This document shows, in pieces, positions 17,468 to 26,067 of a stretch of 64,000 bases of DNA. Both the position numbers and the translations under genes were made by a program. The stretch lies in contig JACKCC010000006.1 in assembly GCA_020634245.1 (NCBI GenBank), positions 496,001 to 560,000 on the forward strand, read 5' to 3'. This DNA comes from Ardenticatenaceae bacterium (GTDB lineage: Bacteria; Chloroflexota; Anaerolineae; Promineifilales; Promineifilaceae). The notes beneath the pieces were generated by a model, which saw only the letters and a program-made list of their open reading frames with translations, was not told the origin of the DNA and did no database searches. Each line of letters starts with the position of its first letter. Position 1 is the stretch's first letter.

Positions 17468-18943
17468 ATGCTAACAGGCGACATCCGTAACCAGGTAGAC
17501 CGCATCTGGGACACCTTCTGGACCGGCGGCATCTCCAACCCCCTCGAAGTCATCGAGCAGTTCACCTACCTGCTCTTCATCAAGCGGCTCGACGAACTGC
17601 ACACTCGCGCCGAAGCCAAAGCTAACCGGCTCAACCGCCCCATCGAAAACCCCATCTTCACCCCCGGCCAGGCCGATATGCGCTGGAGCCGCTTCAAGAA
17701 CTTCGAGGCCAAAACGATGTACCACGTCGTCACCGAGGAGGTCTTCCCTTTCATGAAGACGATGGGCGGCGAGCAGGGTGCATTTGCCAGCCACATGAAG
17801 GACGCCCGCTTCACCTTGCCGCCAGAGAAGGCCGGTCTGCTGGCCAAAGTGGTGGACATGATCGACCACATCCCCATGGACGACCGGGACACCAAGGGCG
17901 ACCTGTACGAATACATGCTCAGCAAGCTGGCCACCGCCGGACAGAACGGCCAGTTCCGCACGCCGCGCCACATCATCAAGCTGATGGTGGCCATGGTCGC
18001 CCCCCGGCCGCGCGACATCATCTGCGATCCCACCTGCGGCACGGCCGGATTCCTGGTGGCCAGCGACGAATATTTGCGCGAGCACCACCCGGAGGTGTTC
18101 ACCAGCCCCGACCTGCGCCGCCATTATGAAACGGCGATGTTCCACGGCTTCGATTTTGACAGCACGATGCTGCGCATTGCCGCCATGAACATGATGCTCC
18201 ACGGCATCGAGCAGCCCAACATCCAGAACCGTGACAGCCTGGCCCAGGACCACAGCGACACGGCCGAAGCCTACAGCCTCATCCTGGCCAATCCTCCCTT
18301 TGCCGGGTCGTTGGATTACGACGCCGTGGCCAAAGATTTGCTCAACGTGGTCAAGACGAAGAAGACGGAACTGCTTTTCCTGGCCCTGTTCCTGCGCCTG
18401 CTCAAACCCGGCGGCCGGGCGGCCGTCATTGTGCCCGATGGCGTCCTCTTTGGTTCCAGCCGGGCGCACAAGACGCTGCGTAAGATTTTGGTCGAAGAGC
18501 AGAAGCTGGACGCCGTCATTTCCATGCCCTCCGGCGTCTTTAAGCCTTATGCCGGGGTGTCTACCGCTATCCTCTTTTTCACCAAGACCAACAGCGGCGG
18601 CACGGACCAGGTCTGGTTTTACGACATGCAGGCCGATGGCTTTTCCCTGGACGACAAGCGCACACCGCTCAACGGCGGCCATGAAAATAACAATATTCCC
18701 GACATCCTGGCCCGCTGGCAGAACCGCACCGCCGAGCCGGGGCGAAAGCGGACGGAGCAGTCCTTTTTTGTGCCCAAGAAAGAGATTGCCGGTAACGATT
18801 ATGACTTGAGCATCAACCGCTACAAGGAGATTGTGTACGAGGAGATTGAATATGACCCGCCGCTGGTGATTTTGGATGAACTGGCCCAGTTGGAAGCGGA
18901 AATTCAACATGGTATGGCTGAACTGCGGGGGATGCTGGCTTGA
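17468..18943 (+). CDS. hsdM: Type I restriction-modification DNA methyltransferase subunit
   Basis: 491 residues. The N-terminal HsdM_N helical domain (DIRNQVDRIWDTFWTGGISNPLEVIEQFTYLLFIKRLDE) is followed by the N6-adenine methylase domain. This has GQFRTPRHIIKLMVAMV, the SAM motif DPTCGTAGF (about residue 187) and the catalytic NPPF (about residue 275). It methylates adenine in the target chosen by HsdS and also forms part of the restriction complex. The ATG at 17468 is preceded by AAGGAG; an upstream in-frame start lacks both a ribosome site and homology. Its stop overlaps the hsdS start (TTGA). No HIP palindrome occurs in the gene, unlike neighbouring housekeeping genes. Confidence 0.95.
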   Translation: MLTGDIRNQVDRIWDTFWTGGISNPLEVIEQFTYLLFIKRLDELHTRAEAKANRLNRPIENPIFTPGQADMRWSRFKNFEAKTMYHVVTEEVFPFMKTMGGEQGAFASHMKDARFTLPPEKAGLLAKVVDMIDHIPMDDRDTKGDLYEYMLSKLATAGQNGQFRTPRHIIKLMVAMVAPRPRDIICDPTCGTAGFLVASDEYLREHHPEVFTSPDLRRHYETAMFHGFDFDSTMLRIAAMNMMLHGIEQPNIQNRDSLAQDHSDTAEAYSLILANPPFAGSLDYDAVAKDLLNVVKTKKTELLFLALFLRLLKPGGRAAVIVPDGVLFGSSRAHKTLRKILVEEQKLDAVISMPSGVFKPYAGVSTAILFFTKTNSGGTDQVWFYDMQADGFSLDDKRTPLNGGHENNNIPDILARWQNRTAEPGRKRTEQSFFVPKKEIAGNDYDLSINRYKEIVYEEIEYDPPLVILDELAQLEAEIQHGMAELRGMLA

Positions 18944-20121
18944 GTTGGGACACTGTAAAGCTTGGTGAGTTAACCGATCTCATATCGAGCGGCTCGACAC
19001 CTAAAGGTGGCTCTGATAATTACATGACCGAAGGCCCTGTAATGTTCATTCGTAGTCAGAATGTTCAGATGAATGAACTTAGTTTAGGAGATGTAGCATA
19101 CATTTCTAAAACTATACATCACAACATGAAGCGAACATGGGTCAAAAAAGGTGATGTATTACTCAATATTACGGGAGCTTCGATCGGACGTGTGGCGGCA
19201 TTTGAGTTACATGATGTTGAGGCAAATGTAAATCAGCACGTATGCATCATTCGACCCAGACCAAATCGGCTTGATACTCGATATTTGTCATATTTTCTTA
19301 GCACGCCGAACTTTCAACATCACATAAATGAAATGCAGCATGGTGGGACTCGTCAGGCGTTAACGTTCTCGCAGATTGCGGATTTTGACATCCCACTGCC
19401 ACCGCTGGTAGAGCAGCAGCGGATTGCCGCGATTCTCGATAAGGCGGATGCACTGCGGGCCAAACGCCGTGCCGCCCTCGCCAAACTGGATGTCCTCCTC
19501 CAATCCACCTTCCTCGACATGTTCGGCGACCCCGTTACCAATCCCAAAGGTTGGAAAATAAAAAAGCTTGGTGAGCTTGGTAAATGGCAAAGCGGCGGAA
19601 CGCCTTCCAGAAGCCATCCAGAATATTTTGAAGGAACTATTCCTTGGTTATCTTCTGGTGAACTTGAGCAATTATACACTTATGAAAGTCAGGAGTACCT
19701 GACCCAAGAAGCGGTAGAAAATTCGAGTACCAAGTTGATTAAACCTGGTAGTTTGTTGCTTGGAATGTATGATACTGCTGCTCTTAAGTCGACAATTAAT
19801 CAGGTTGCTTGTACATGCAATCAGGCAATCGCGTTTTCAAGACTGAATAATCAAATTGCAAATACCCTTTTCATTTATTACACAATTCAGATTGGCAAAG
19901 ATCATTTTAGAAGGTTACAAAGAGGCGTCCGTCAGAAAAACCTAAATTTATCGATGGTACGAAATATCGAGATCCCTTGCCCGCCGCTTAATTTACAAGA
20001 CAAGTTTGCTGATTTCGTTGAAACGAGCTTAATTTCGAGCACTCGTTTAGAAAATGCTCTTAAAATGCACGATAATCTTTTCCACTGCCTGCAACAACGC
20101 GCCTTCAAAGGAGAATTGTAG
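18940..20121 (+). CDS. hsdS: Type I restriction-modification specificity subunit
   Basis: 393 residues starting at a TTG that overlaps the hsdM stop. Two target-recognition domains (about 1-150 and 200-355) are each followed by a conserved helix: PLPPLVEQQRIAAILDKADALRAKRRAALAKLD after the first and CPPLNLQDKFADFVETSL after the second. Each half begins with the usual V/IKKLGEL...SGGTP pattern. The two recognition domains are visibly AT-rich (18950-19375, 19556-20080), whereas the linker (19380-19550) is GC-rich like hsdM. This mosaic suggests recombinational exchange of recognition domains. The bipartite DNA target cannot be predicted. Confidence 0.93.
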   Translation: MSWDTVKLGELTDLISSGSTPKGGSDNYMTEGPVMFIRSQNVQMNELSLGDVAYISKTIHHNMKRTWVKKGDVLLNITGASIGRVAAFELHDVEANVNQHVCIIRPRPNRLDTRYLSYFLSTPNFQHHINEMQHGGTRQALTFSQIADFDIPLPPLVEQQRIAAILDKADALRAKRRAALAKLDVLLQSTFLDMFGDPVTNPKGWKIKKLGELGKWQSGGTPSRSHPEYFEGTIPWLSSGELEQLYTYESQEYLTQEAVENSSTKLIKPGSLLLGMYDTAALKSTINQVACTCNQAIAFSRLNNQIANTLFIYYTIQIGKDHFRRLQRGVRQKNLNLSMVRNIEIPCPPLNLQDKFADFVETSLISSTRLENALKMHDNLFHCLQQRAFKGEL

Positions 20122-20128
20122 CCATGCT

Positions 20129-20811
20129 CGTAGGGGTCAGGCAATCGGCCAAAACATGGGACAAACGCACGGCCTCGTCACCGATTGCCTGACCCGATGG
20201 TTCAACCGGAAACGGGCGAGGCGATTGGATGGGAAAGGCGTTGGTGAAATGGGTAAATAATGGCCAACCGCCTCGCCCCTACGAAAAATGGTTGGTGTAG
20301 GGGGCAGGCAATCGGCCAAAACATGGGACAAACGCACGGCTTCGTCACCGATTGCCTGACCCGCAAACCGTCCAACCAACCGGGCGAGGCGATGGGTGAC
20401 AAGGTTTTGGTAAATAACAAAGATCGTGGCCCATCGCCTCGCCCCTACGACGAACCGTTGGTGTAGGGGTCAGGCAATCGGCCAGAACACGGGATAAACG
20501 CACGGCTTGGTCACCGATTGCCTGACCCGTTAACCCAAACGGTTTATTAACCAACGGGGAACGGGCGAGGCGGTTGGATGGCAAGGCGTTGGTGAAATGG
20601 GTAAATAATGGCCAACCGCCTCGCCCCTACGAAAAAAGGTTGGTGTAGGGGTCAGGCAATCGGCCATAACACGGGATAAACGCACGGCCTGGTCACCGAT
20701 TGCCTGACCCGATAACCCAAACGGCCCGATAACCAACCGGGGGCGAGGCGGTTGGATGGCAAGGCGTTGGTGAAATGACAAAATCATGGCCAACCGCCTC
20801 GCCCCTACGAC
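20129..20811 (+). repeat. REP/REPIN array 2, four B-A units between hsdS and the RAYT
   Basis: Four tandem units of about 165-185 bases. Each unit has a type B hairpin (TAGGGGTCAGGCAATCGG ... CCGATTGCCTGACCC; starts near 20131, 20298, 20464, 20646) and then a type A hairpin (GGGCGAGGCGGTTGG or GGGCGAGGCGATGGG type; starts near 20214, 20382, 20563, 20741) ending CCTCGCCCCTAC. B loops share ACAAACGCACGGC or GATAAACGCACGGC, and A loops share GGCGTTGGTGAAATG. The final unit ends about 40 bases before the RAYT start codon. The array separates hsdS from hsdR. Confidence 0.9.
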
Positions 20812-20849
20812 AATACGAGAAATGGTTGGTGTTGATGGGATGAAATGAC

Positions 20850-21392
20850 ATGAACCACAGAAAACCAAATCGGCGTTCGATACGATTGCGGGATTGGGAT
20901 TACCGGTCGGAGGGATATTATTTCGTGACGTTCTGCACCCACCAACGGGAATGCCTGTTCGATGACCCGCGCCTGCACGAAATCGCTACCCTGGCCTGGG
21001 ATTACATCCCCCAGCAGCCCCACGCCCAAACCGTGGCTCTGGACGAACGAATCATCATGCCTAATCACGGGCATGGTCTCCTCCGTATTACCGTTGATCC
21101 CGCCATTCCCCTGGCCGAAACAGATCACCCGCGCGGGCCGCTGGCCGGTTCGGTGGGGGTCATCATGGGTAATTACAAAATGCTGGTCACGAAACGGGTC
21201 AAGGCCATGTTAAAGGCCAGCGACACCGACATGAAGGTCTGGCAGCGCGGCTATTGGGAACGAATCATCCGCAACGAACGGGAATTGAACGCCATCCGCC
21301 GCTACATCCAGGAAAATCCCCGGCGCTGGCACGAAGATCGGGATAATCTGGATCGATTGTTGGATAAAATGGTGTATGTGGATGGACCGTAA
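20850..21392 (+). CDS. REP-associated tyrosine transposase (RAYT)
   Basis: 180 residues of the Y1/IS200-like TnpA_REP family: SEGYYFVTFCTHQRECLF, the HUH-type metal site in IIMPNHGHGLL, and the C-terminal WERIIRNERELNAIRRYIQENPRRW with the catalytic Tyr in RRYIQENP. RAYTs are single-copy domesticated transposases that nick DNA at GTAG-tagged REP hairpins. The metal motif is HGH; the middle residue is normally hydrophobic (NHVH), so activity may be altered. It is embedded directly in REP arrays whose units carry GTAG, strong contextual support. It lies inside the hsd locus. Confidence 0.88.
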   Translation: MNHRKPNRRSIRLRDWDYRSEGYYFVTFCTHQRECLFDDPRLHEIATLAWDYIPQQPHAQTVALDERIIMPNHGHGLLRITVDPAIPLAETDHPRGPLAGSVGVIMGNYKMLVTKRVKAMLKASDTDMKVWQRGYWERIIRNERELNAIRRYIQENPRRWHEDRDNLDRLLDKMVYVDGP

Positions 21393-21410
21393 ACGGCCGT
21401 GTGTGGCGGG

Positions 21411-21477
21411 TAGGGGGCTGGCAATCGGCCAGGGCATTGGCCCAATACCACAATCTGGTCACCGATTGCCTGACCCG
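21411..21477 (+). repeat. Single type B REP hairpin downstream of the RAYT
   Basis: A degenerate type B unit, TAGGGGGCTGGCAATCGGCC ... TCACCGATTGCCTGACCC, in the same orientation as array 2. Together with array 2 it brackets the RAYT gene on both sides. Confidence 0.8.
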
Positions 21478-21483
21478 ATGGCT

Positions 21484-21536
21484 TATGTAGGGCGATTTTG
21501 CAAATCGGGTGGCGATTTGCAAAATCGCCCTACGAT
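21484..21536. repeat. Type C GTAG-ended hairpin
   Basis: GTAGGGCGATTTTGCAAATC and GATTTGCAAAATCGCCCTAC form a long stem with GTAG at both ends. Related stems occur at 29254-29298 and, shorter, inside the valS T-box leader at 36378-36400. Confidence 0.75.
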
Positions 21537-21590
21537 CGTGAGCTTAATAAAAACCGTAAACATAGCAAGGCATGATCTGGGAACAGTGGC

Positions 21591-24500
21591 ATGAGTAACT
21601 TCACCTTCCTTCAAACCGAGTGGCCGGACATTTATAAAGACGCCAATCTGGCCGAACTGTTCGGCCGCGTCGATCCCCGCGCCGCCTGCTTCTACGCCCG
21701 GCGCACGCTGGAACTAACCGTCAACTGGCTCTACGACCACGACCCCGCCTTCCGCCGTCCCTACAGCAGCGACCTGTCCACCCTCATGACCGACGACAGT
21801 TTTCGCCGCCAGGTGCCGACGGTCGTGGCCGACAAAGCCCACCTCATCCGCAAAACCGGTAACATCGCCGTCCACAGCCATCGCCCCATCCGCCCCAACG
21901 ACGCCCACAGCGCCGTCAGAGAACTGTTCCACGTCCTCTACTGGTTGGCCAGCACCTACACCCAGGGCGACCGGGGCGCCATCCCGGCCCAATTCGATGA
22001 CAGTGCCATCGCCCCGCCGCCCAAACCGGCCAAACCACAATCGCCCTCCCAACTGCAAAAGCTGGAAGCCGAACTCAGAGCCAGCGACGAAGCCCTACGA
22101 CAACAAAAAGCCGAAGCCGCCCAGACCATCGCCGGTTACGAGGCCCAAATCGCCGTCCTGAAAGCCCAAATCGCCAGCGCCAAAGCCGTTAACGCCGCCA
22201 TCCCCGACACCCACGACTACTCCGAAGCCGAAACCCGGCAGCGGCTCATCGACCTGCTCCTGCGCGAAGCCGGTTGGGACCCGCACGGCCACAACGTCGC
22301 CGAATACAAAGTCCAGCCCATGCCCAATCCGCGTGGCTATGGCTACGCCGATTACGTCCTCTGGGGTGACGATGGGCTGCCCCTGGCCGTCGTCGAGGCC
22401 AAACGGGCCAGCGTCGAGCCGCAAAAAGGCAAACAGCAGGCCAAACTGTACGCCGACGCCCTGGAACAGATGCACGGCCAGCGCCCCATCATCTTTTACA
22501 CCAACGGCAGCAAGACCTGGGTCTGGGATGATGTCCGCCATTACCCGCCGCGGGCGGTGCAGGGTTTTTATAACAAAGCGCAGTTGCATCTGCACATCCA
22601 GCGCCGCTATACGGCCAAACAACTGGCCAACGTGTCCATTGAAAAACGGATCGTTGACCGCTATTACCAGGAAGAAGCCATCCGCCGCCTGACGGAACGA
22701 TTCAGCCAGAGTTACCGCAAAGGGCTGGTGGTCATGGCCACCGGCACCGGCAAAACCCGCGTGGCCATCGCCCTGGTGGACCTGCTCATGCGGGCCAACT
22801 GGGTCAAGCGCGTCCTCTTCCTGGCCGACCGGGCGGCGCTGGTGCGCCAGGCGATCAATGCGTTCAAACGGTATACGCCCGATGCCAATCCTATCAACCT
22901 GGTGGAATTGAGTGATAAGGCGGAGGCAAGGAACGGCCGTGTCGTCGTCTCCACCTACCATACGATGATCAACCTCATCGACCAGAGCCTGGACAGCGGC
23001 GAAAAGCTGTTCGGCGTCGGTCATTTTGACCTGGTCATCATCGACGAAGCCCACCGCTCCGTCTACCAAAAATTTGGCGCTATCTTTGCCTACTTCGACA
23101 GCCTACTCCTGGGCTTGACGGCCACGCCGCGCAACGAAGTGGATCGCAACACCTACCGCCTCTTTGAACTGGAAGACGGCGTCCCCACCTACGATTACGA
23201 CCTGGACCAGGCCGTGGCCGACGACTATCTGGTGCCACCCAATCCCAAATCTGTCCCCCTTAAATTCATCCGCGAAGGCATCAAATACGACGACCTGCCC
23301 GACGAACAAAAAGAAGAGTGGGACCTCATCGAATGGGACGAAGAAGGCAACGTGCCCGAAGCAATTGAACCGGCCGCGCTCAACAGTTGGCTCTTCAATC
23401 AGGATACCGTGGACCAGGTGTTGAAACATCTCATTGAAAACGGCCTCAAAGTCAAAGGGGGCGACCGGCTGGGCAAAACCATCATATTCGCCAAAAACCA
23501 CAAACACGCCCAATTCATCGAAGAGCGATTCGACGCCAACTATCCCCACCTGGCCGGTCATTTTGCCCGTGTCATCGACAATTACCAGACCTATGCCCAC
23601 ACCTTGATTGACGATTTCACTGTCGCCGACAAAGCGCCCCACATCGCCATCTCCGTTGATATGCTGGACACGGGCATCGACGTGCCCGAAGTGGTCAATC
23701 TGGTCTTCTTCAAAATGGTGCGCTCCAAGACCAAATTCTTCCAGATGTTGGGCCGGGGCACGCGCCTTTGCCCAGACCTGTTCGGGCCAGACCAGGATAA
23801 GGCGTTCTTCTTTGTCTTCGACTACTGCCAAAACTTCGAGTTTTTCAACCAGCATCCCAAAGGTATCGAGGCCCGGCTGCCGGAGCCATTGAGCCAGCGC
23901 ATCTTCAAACGCCGCCTGGAACTGCTGGAACAGGCCAACCGCCTCAAACAAAACGAACCGGCCGTCGTCCCCCTGGCCCAGGCGCTGGCCGACCAACTGC
24001 ACCAAACTGTGGCAGCGATGAATCTGGACAATTTCATCGTCCGCCCGCAGCGCCAATACGTCGAACCGTTCCGGGACCGCAGTTGCTGGAACGGCCTTTC
24101 TCGCAGCGACCTGGCTGATTTAGCCCATTACGTCTCCGGTCTGCCCACCCAGCTTGCCGAAGAAGATGAGACGGCCAAACGATTCGATTTGCTCGTCTTG
24201 CAAATGCAGTTGGCCCTGGTGGAAGCCGCGCCGCGCTTTGAGCAACTGCGGGACAAAGTCATCAATATTGCTCAACTGCTGGAAAGCAAAACATCCATTC
24301 CACAAGTCAACGCTCAACTAAGCCTCATCCAGGAAGTGCAGACTGAAACGTATTGGGAAAACATCACGCTTAACATCCTGGAAGATTTGCGTCGTCGATT
24401 CCGAAACTTGACTAAATCTATTGAACGGCAGCAGCAGCACATCGTCTACACCGATTTCACTGATGAACTGGGCTTGATGCACGATGCTCCCGGCGTCTAT

Positions 24501-24983
24501 CTGGCCGGTGGGGTAAATATCGCCCAATACCGCAAGAAGGTGGAGCAGTTCATCCGCGAGCGGGAGGATTTCTGGGTGATCAATAAAATCCGCTGGGCAA
24601 TTCCGTTGGAACCGGACGATTTGACGGCGCTGGAGGATTTCTTTTTCCAGGCCGACGAAACGGGCAGCCGGGATGATTTTGCCCGTGCTTACCCGCAGCA
24701 GACGAGCCTACCGGCGTTTATCCGCAGTCTGGTGGGGCTGGACCGCAAGGCGGCCAAGGAGAAGTTTGCCCGTTTCCTGGATGGCAGCACGTACACGGCC
24801 GATCAGATTCGCTTTGTCAATTTCATCATCGACCACCTGACCCGGAATGGGGTGATGGATCCGAGTTTGTTGTATGAACGGCCGTTTACCGACATCCATT
24901 ATGGCGGGCTGTCCGGCGTGTTCCCCGATGACGCAGCCGAAGAATTGGTGGCCGTAGTGCAGGCTGTAAATCAGAGTGTATGA
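21591..24983 (+). CDS. hsdR: Type I restriction endonuclease/translocase subunit
   Basis: 1130 residues. Order: DUF4145-like helical domain (about 1-125), coiled-coil linker (about 140-205, LQKLEAELRASDEALRQQKAEA), PD-(D/E)xK nuclease (about 210-330, with ADYVLWGDDGLPLAVVEAKRA), helicase core with Walker A MATGTGKTR (about 382), IIDEAHRS (about 483), LLGLTATP and RGTRLCPD, then an EcoEI_R-type C-terminal domain. It cuts unmodified DNA after ATP-driven translocation. Start ATG at 21591. It is separated from hsdM/hsdS by 1.47 kb of REP DNA and the RAYT, so it probably needs its own promoter. Two HIP palindromes lie inside it. Confidence 0.95.
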   Translation: MSNFTFLQTEWPDIYKDANLAELFGRVDPRAACFYARRTLELTVNWLYDHDPAFRRPYSSDLSTLMTDDSFRRQVPTVVADKAHLIRKTGNIAVHSHRPIRPNDAHSAVRELFHVLYWLASTYTQGDRGAIPAQFDDSAIAPPPKPAKPQSPSQLQKLEAELRASDEALRQQKAEAAQTIAGYEAQIAVLKAQIASAKAVNAAIPDTHDYSEAETRQRLIDLLLREAGWDPHGHNVAEYKVQPMPNPRGYGYADYVLWGDDGLPLAVVEAKRASVEPQKGKQQAKLYADALEQMHGQRPIIFYTNGSKTWVWDDVRHYPPRAVQGFYNKAQLHLHIQRRYTAKQLANVSIEKRIVDRYYQEEAIRRLTERFSQSYRKGLVVMATGTGKTRVAIALVDLLMRANWVKRVLFLADRAALVRQAINAFKRYTPDANPINLVELSDKAEARNGRVVVSTYHTMINLIDQSLDSGEKLFGVGHFDLVIIDEAHRSVYQKFGAIFAYFDSLLLGLTATPRNEVDRNTYRLFELEDGVPTYDYDLDQAVADDYLVPPNPKSVPLKFIREGIKYDDLPDEQKEEWDLIEWDEEGNVPEAIEPAALNSWLFNQDTVDQVLKHLIENGLKVKGGDRLGKTIIFAKNHKHAQFIEERFDANYPHLAGHFARVIDNYQTYAHTLIDDFTVADKAPHIAISVDMLDTGIDVPEVVNLVFFKMVRSKTKFFQMLGRGTRLCPDLFGPDQDKAFFFVFDYCQNFEFFNQHPKGIEARLPEPLSQRIFKRRLELLEQANRLKQNEPAVVPLAQALADQLHQTVAAMNLDNFIVRPQRQYVEPFRDRSCWNGLSRSDLADLAHYVSGLPTQLAEEDETAKRFDLLVLQMQLALVEAAPRFEQLRDKVINIAQLLESKTSIPQVNAQLSLIQEVQTETYWENITLNILEDLRRRFRNLTKSIERQQQHIVYTDFTDELGLMHDAPGVYLAGGVNIAQYRKKVEQFIREREDFWVINKIRWAIPLEPDDLTALEDFFFQADETGSRDDFARAYPQQTSLPAFIRSLVGLDRKAAKEKFARFLDGSTYTADQIRFVNFIIDHLTRNGVMDPSLLYERPFTDIHYGGLSGVFPDDAAEELVAVVQAVNQSV

Positions 24984-25098
24984 CTTAAGCGCCAGGCAAG
25001 GGATAGCAGACGCTGACCTACCACCATCGTTCCGCCCTTTGCCGGACACGGCTAAATATTTACTTGACACCTGACACCTGACACTTGATACTTCTTTC
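24984..25098. repeat. Decayed AGTGCCAGGC hairpin and CTGACAC heptamer repeat
   Basis: GCGCCAGGCAAGGGAT (24988 on) and TTCCGCCCTTTGCCGGACAC look like a degenerate member of the AGTGCCAGGC family. At 25063-25091 there are tandem heptamers TTGACAC CTGACAC CTGACAC TTGATAC, ending eight bases before the next start codon. Confidence 0.6.
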
Positions 25099-26025
25099 AT
25101 GAGCGAATACCTGAAGGTTTACGAAGTAGGTCCCCGCGATGGCTTGCAAAACGAAGCCAAACCCGTCAACACCCAGCAAAAAAATCACCTCATCGACAGC
25201 CTGGTCGCTGCTGGATTGCAGCATATTGAGCTGACCAGCTTCGTCCATCCCAAAGCTGTGCCGCAAATGGCCGATGCCGATGCTGTGGCCCAGCGCGCCC
25301 ATCAAACCCATCCCGGTACAAACTTTGTGGGGCTGGTCTTCAACCAGCGCGGCTACGACCGGGCGCTGGCCGCCGGCTGCCGGTCGATGGCCTTTGGCGT
25401 ATCGGTCAGTGAGACATTCAGCCAGAACAATACGCGCATGTCTTCGCAGGAGGCGCTGGCCATTACCCGTGAGTTGGTGGCTCAGGCCAAACGGGATGGC
25501 ATTTGGGCCAGGGTGTACGTGATGACGGCCTGGGTGTGCCCGTTTGAAGGGCCGACCAATCCGTTCCGCACGCTGGCTGTGGCCGAAAAAATCTGGGAAT
25601 TGGGTGTGGACGAATTGGCCATTGCCGATACTATCGGCCATGCTAATCCGCTGGAAGTTGGGAGGCTGATGGAAGATTTAGGACGGCGGCTGGAGATGAG
25701 CAAGCTGGCCGTTCATCTGCATGATACGCAGGCACTGGGGCTGGCCAATGCGCTGACGGCGATTCAGGCCGGGGTTCGCATCATCGACAGCAGTGTCGGC
25801 GGGCTGGGCGGCTGCCCCTTTGCGCCGGGCGCGGCCGGTAATCTGGCGACGGAAGATTTGGTGTTTATGGCTTACAAAATGGGAATGGGCACCGGCGTCG
25901 ATTTTGATGCGCTGTGGCAGATCATTTATGATTTAGAGGAAATGGTGGGACATCCAACCGGCGGCCGGATTCGGGCCTGGTGGGAGAGTACGTGTGCGAT
26001 TGAGCCGAGGGTGGCGTTTAAGTAA
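25099..26025 (+). CDS. Hydroxymethylglutaryl-CoA lyase
   Basis: 308 residues, TIM-barrel HMGL-like enzyme: VYEVGPRDGLQNEA (metal and substrate Asp/Arg), IELTSFVHPKAVPQMADA, LHDTQALGLAN (metal histidines, HxD-type) and the signature SSVGGLGGCPFAPGAAGN with the active-site Cys. It splits HMG-CoA into acetoacetate and acetyl-CoA, the last step of leucine breakdown. Related DRE-TIM enzymes such as methylthioalkylmalate synthases lack the GLGGCPFAPGA signature. The neighbouring genes are not leucine catabolic, so the pathway context is elsewhere. I give no symbol because mvaB and hmgL are both used. Confidence 0.93.
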   Translation: MSEYLKVYEVGPRDGLQNEAKPVNTQQKNHLIDSLVAAGLQHIELTSFVHPKAVPQMADADAVAQRAHQTHPGTNFVGLVFNQRGYDRALAAGCRSMAFGVSVSETFSQNNTRMSSQEALAITRELVAQAKRDGIWARVYVMTAWVCPFEGPTNPFRTLAVAEKIWELGVDELAIADTIGHANPLEVGRLMEDLGRRLEMSKLAVHLHDTQALGLANALTAIQAGVRIIDSSVGGLGGCPFAPGAAGNLATEDLVFMAYKMGMGTGVDFDALWQIIYDLEEMVGHPTGGRIRAWWESTCAIEPRVAFK

Positions 26026-26056
26026 AGGCAGAAGGCAGAAATTAGAAGGCAGAAGG
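26024..26056 (+). repeat. GGCAGAA heptamer tandem repeat
   Basis: AAGGCAGAAGGCAGAA, ATTAGAA, GGCAGAAGG: a period-7 array between the HMG-CoA lyase and the zinc-ribbon gene. The same heptamer is arrayed at 56718-56752. Confidence 0.75.
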
Positions 26057-26067
26057 ATGAAGGTTGA

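Noticed and set aside
17471..18910. 479-codon open frame on the minus strand opposite hsdM
   Set aside because: It mirrors the codon structure of hsdM, has no recognisable motif, and the plus-strand frame carries all HsdM signatures.
20129..20811. CRISPR-like regular array
   Set aside because: Units are 165-185 bases and consist of paired inverted repeats with conserved loops; there are no unique spacers and no cas genes.
20202..20868. Several 60-110 codon frames within the REP array
   Set aside because: They translate the hairpin repeats themselves (e.g. GEAVGH, RQSVTRPC repeated) and have no ribosome sites.
22095..24056. Two long minus-strand open frames opposite hsdR
   Set aside because: Compositional shadows of the GC-rich third positions in hsdR; His/Asp/Gly-rich sequence with no domain pattern.
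16795..25000. BREX, DISARM or a larger defence island around the hsd genes
   Set aside because: Only HsdM, HsdS, HsdR and the RAYT are present; flanking genes are housekeeping (HU-like, HMG-CoA lyase).
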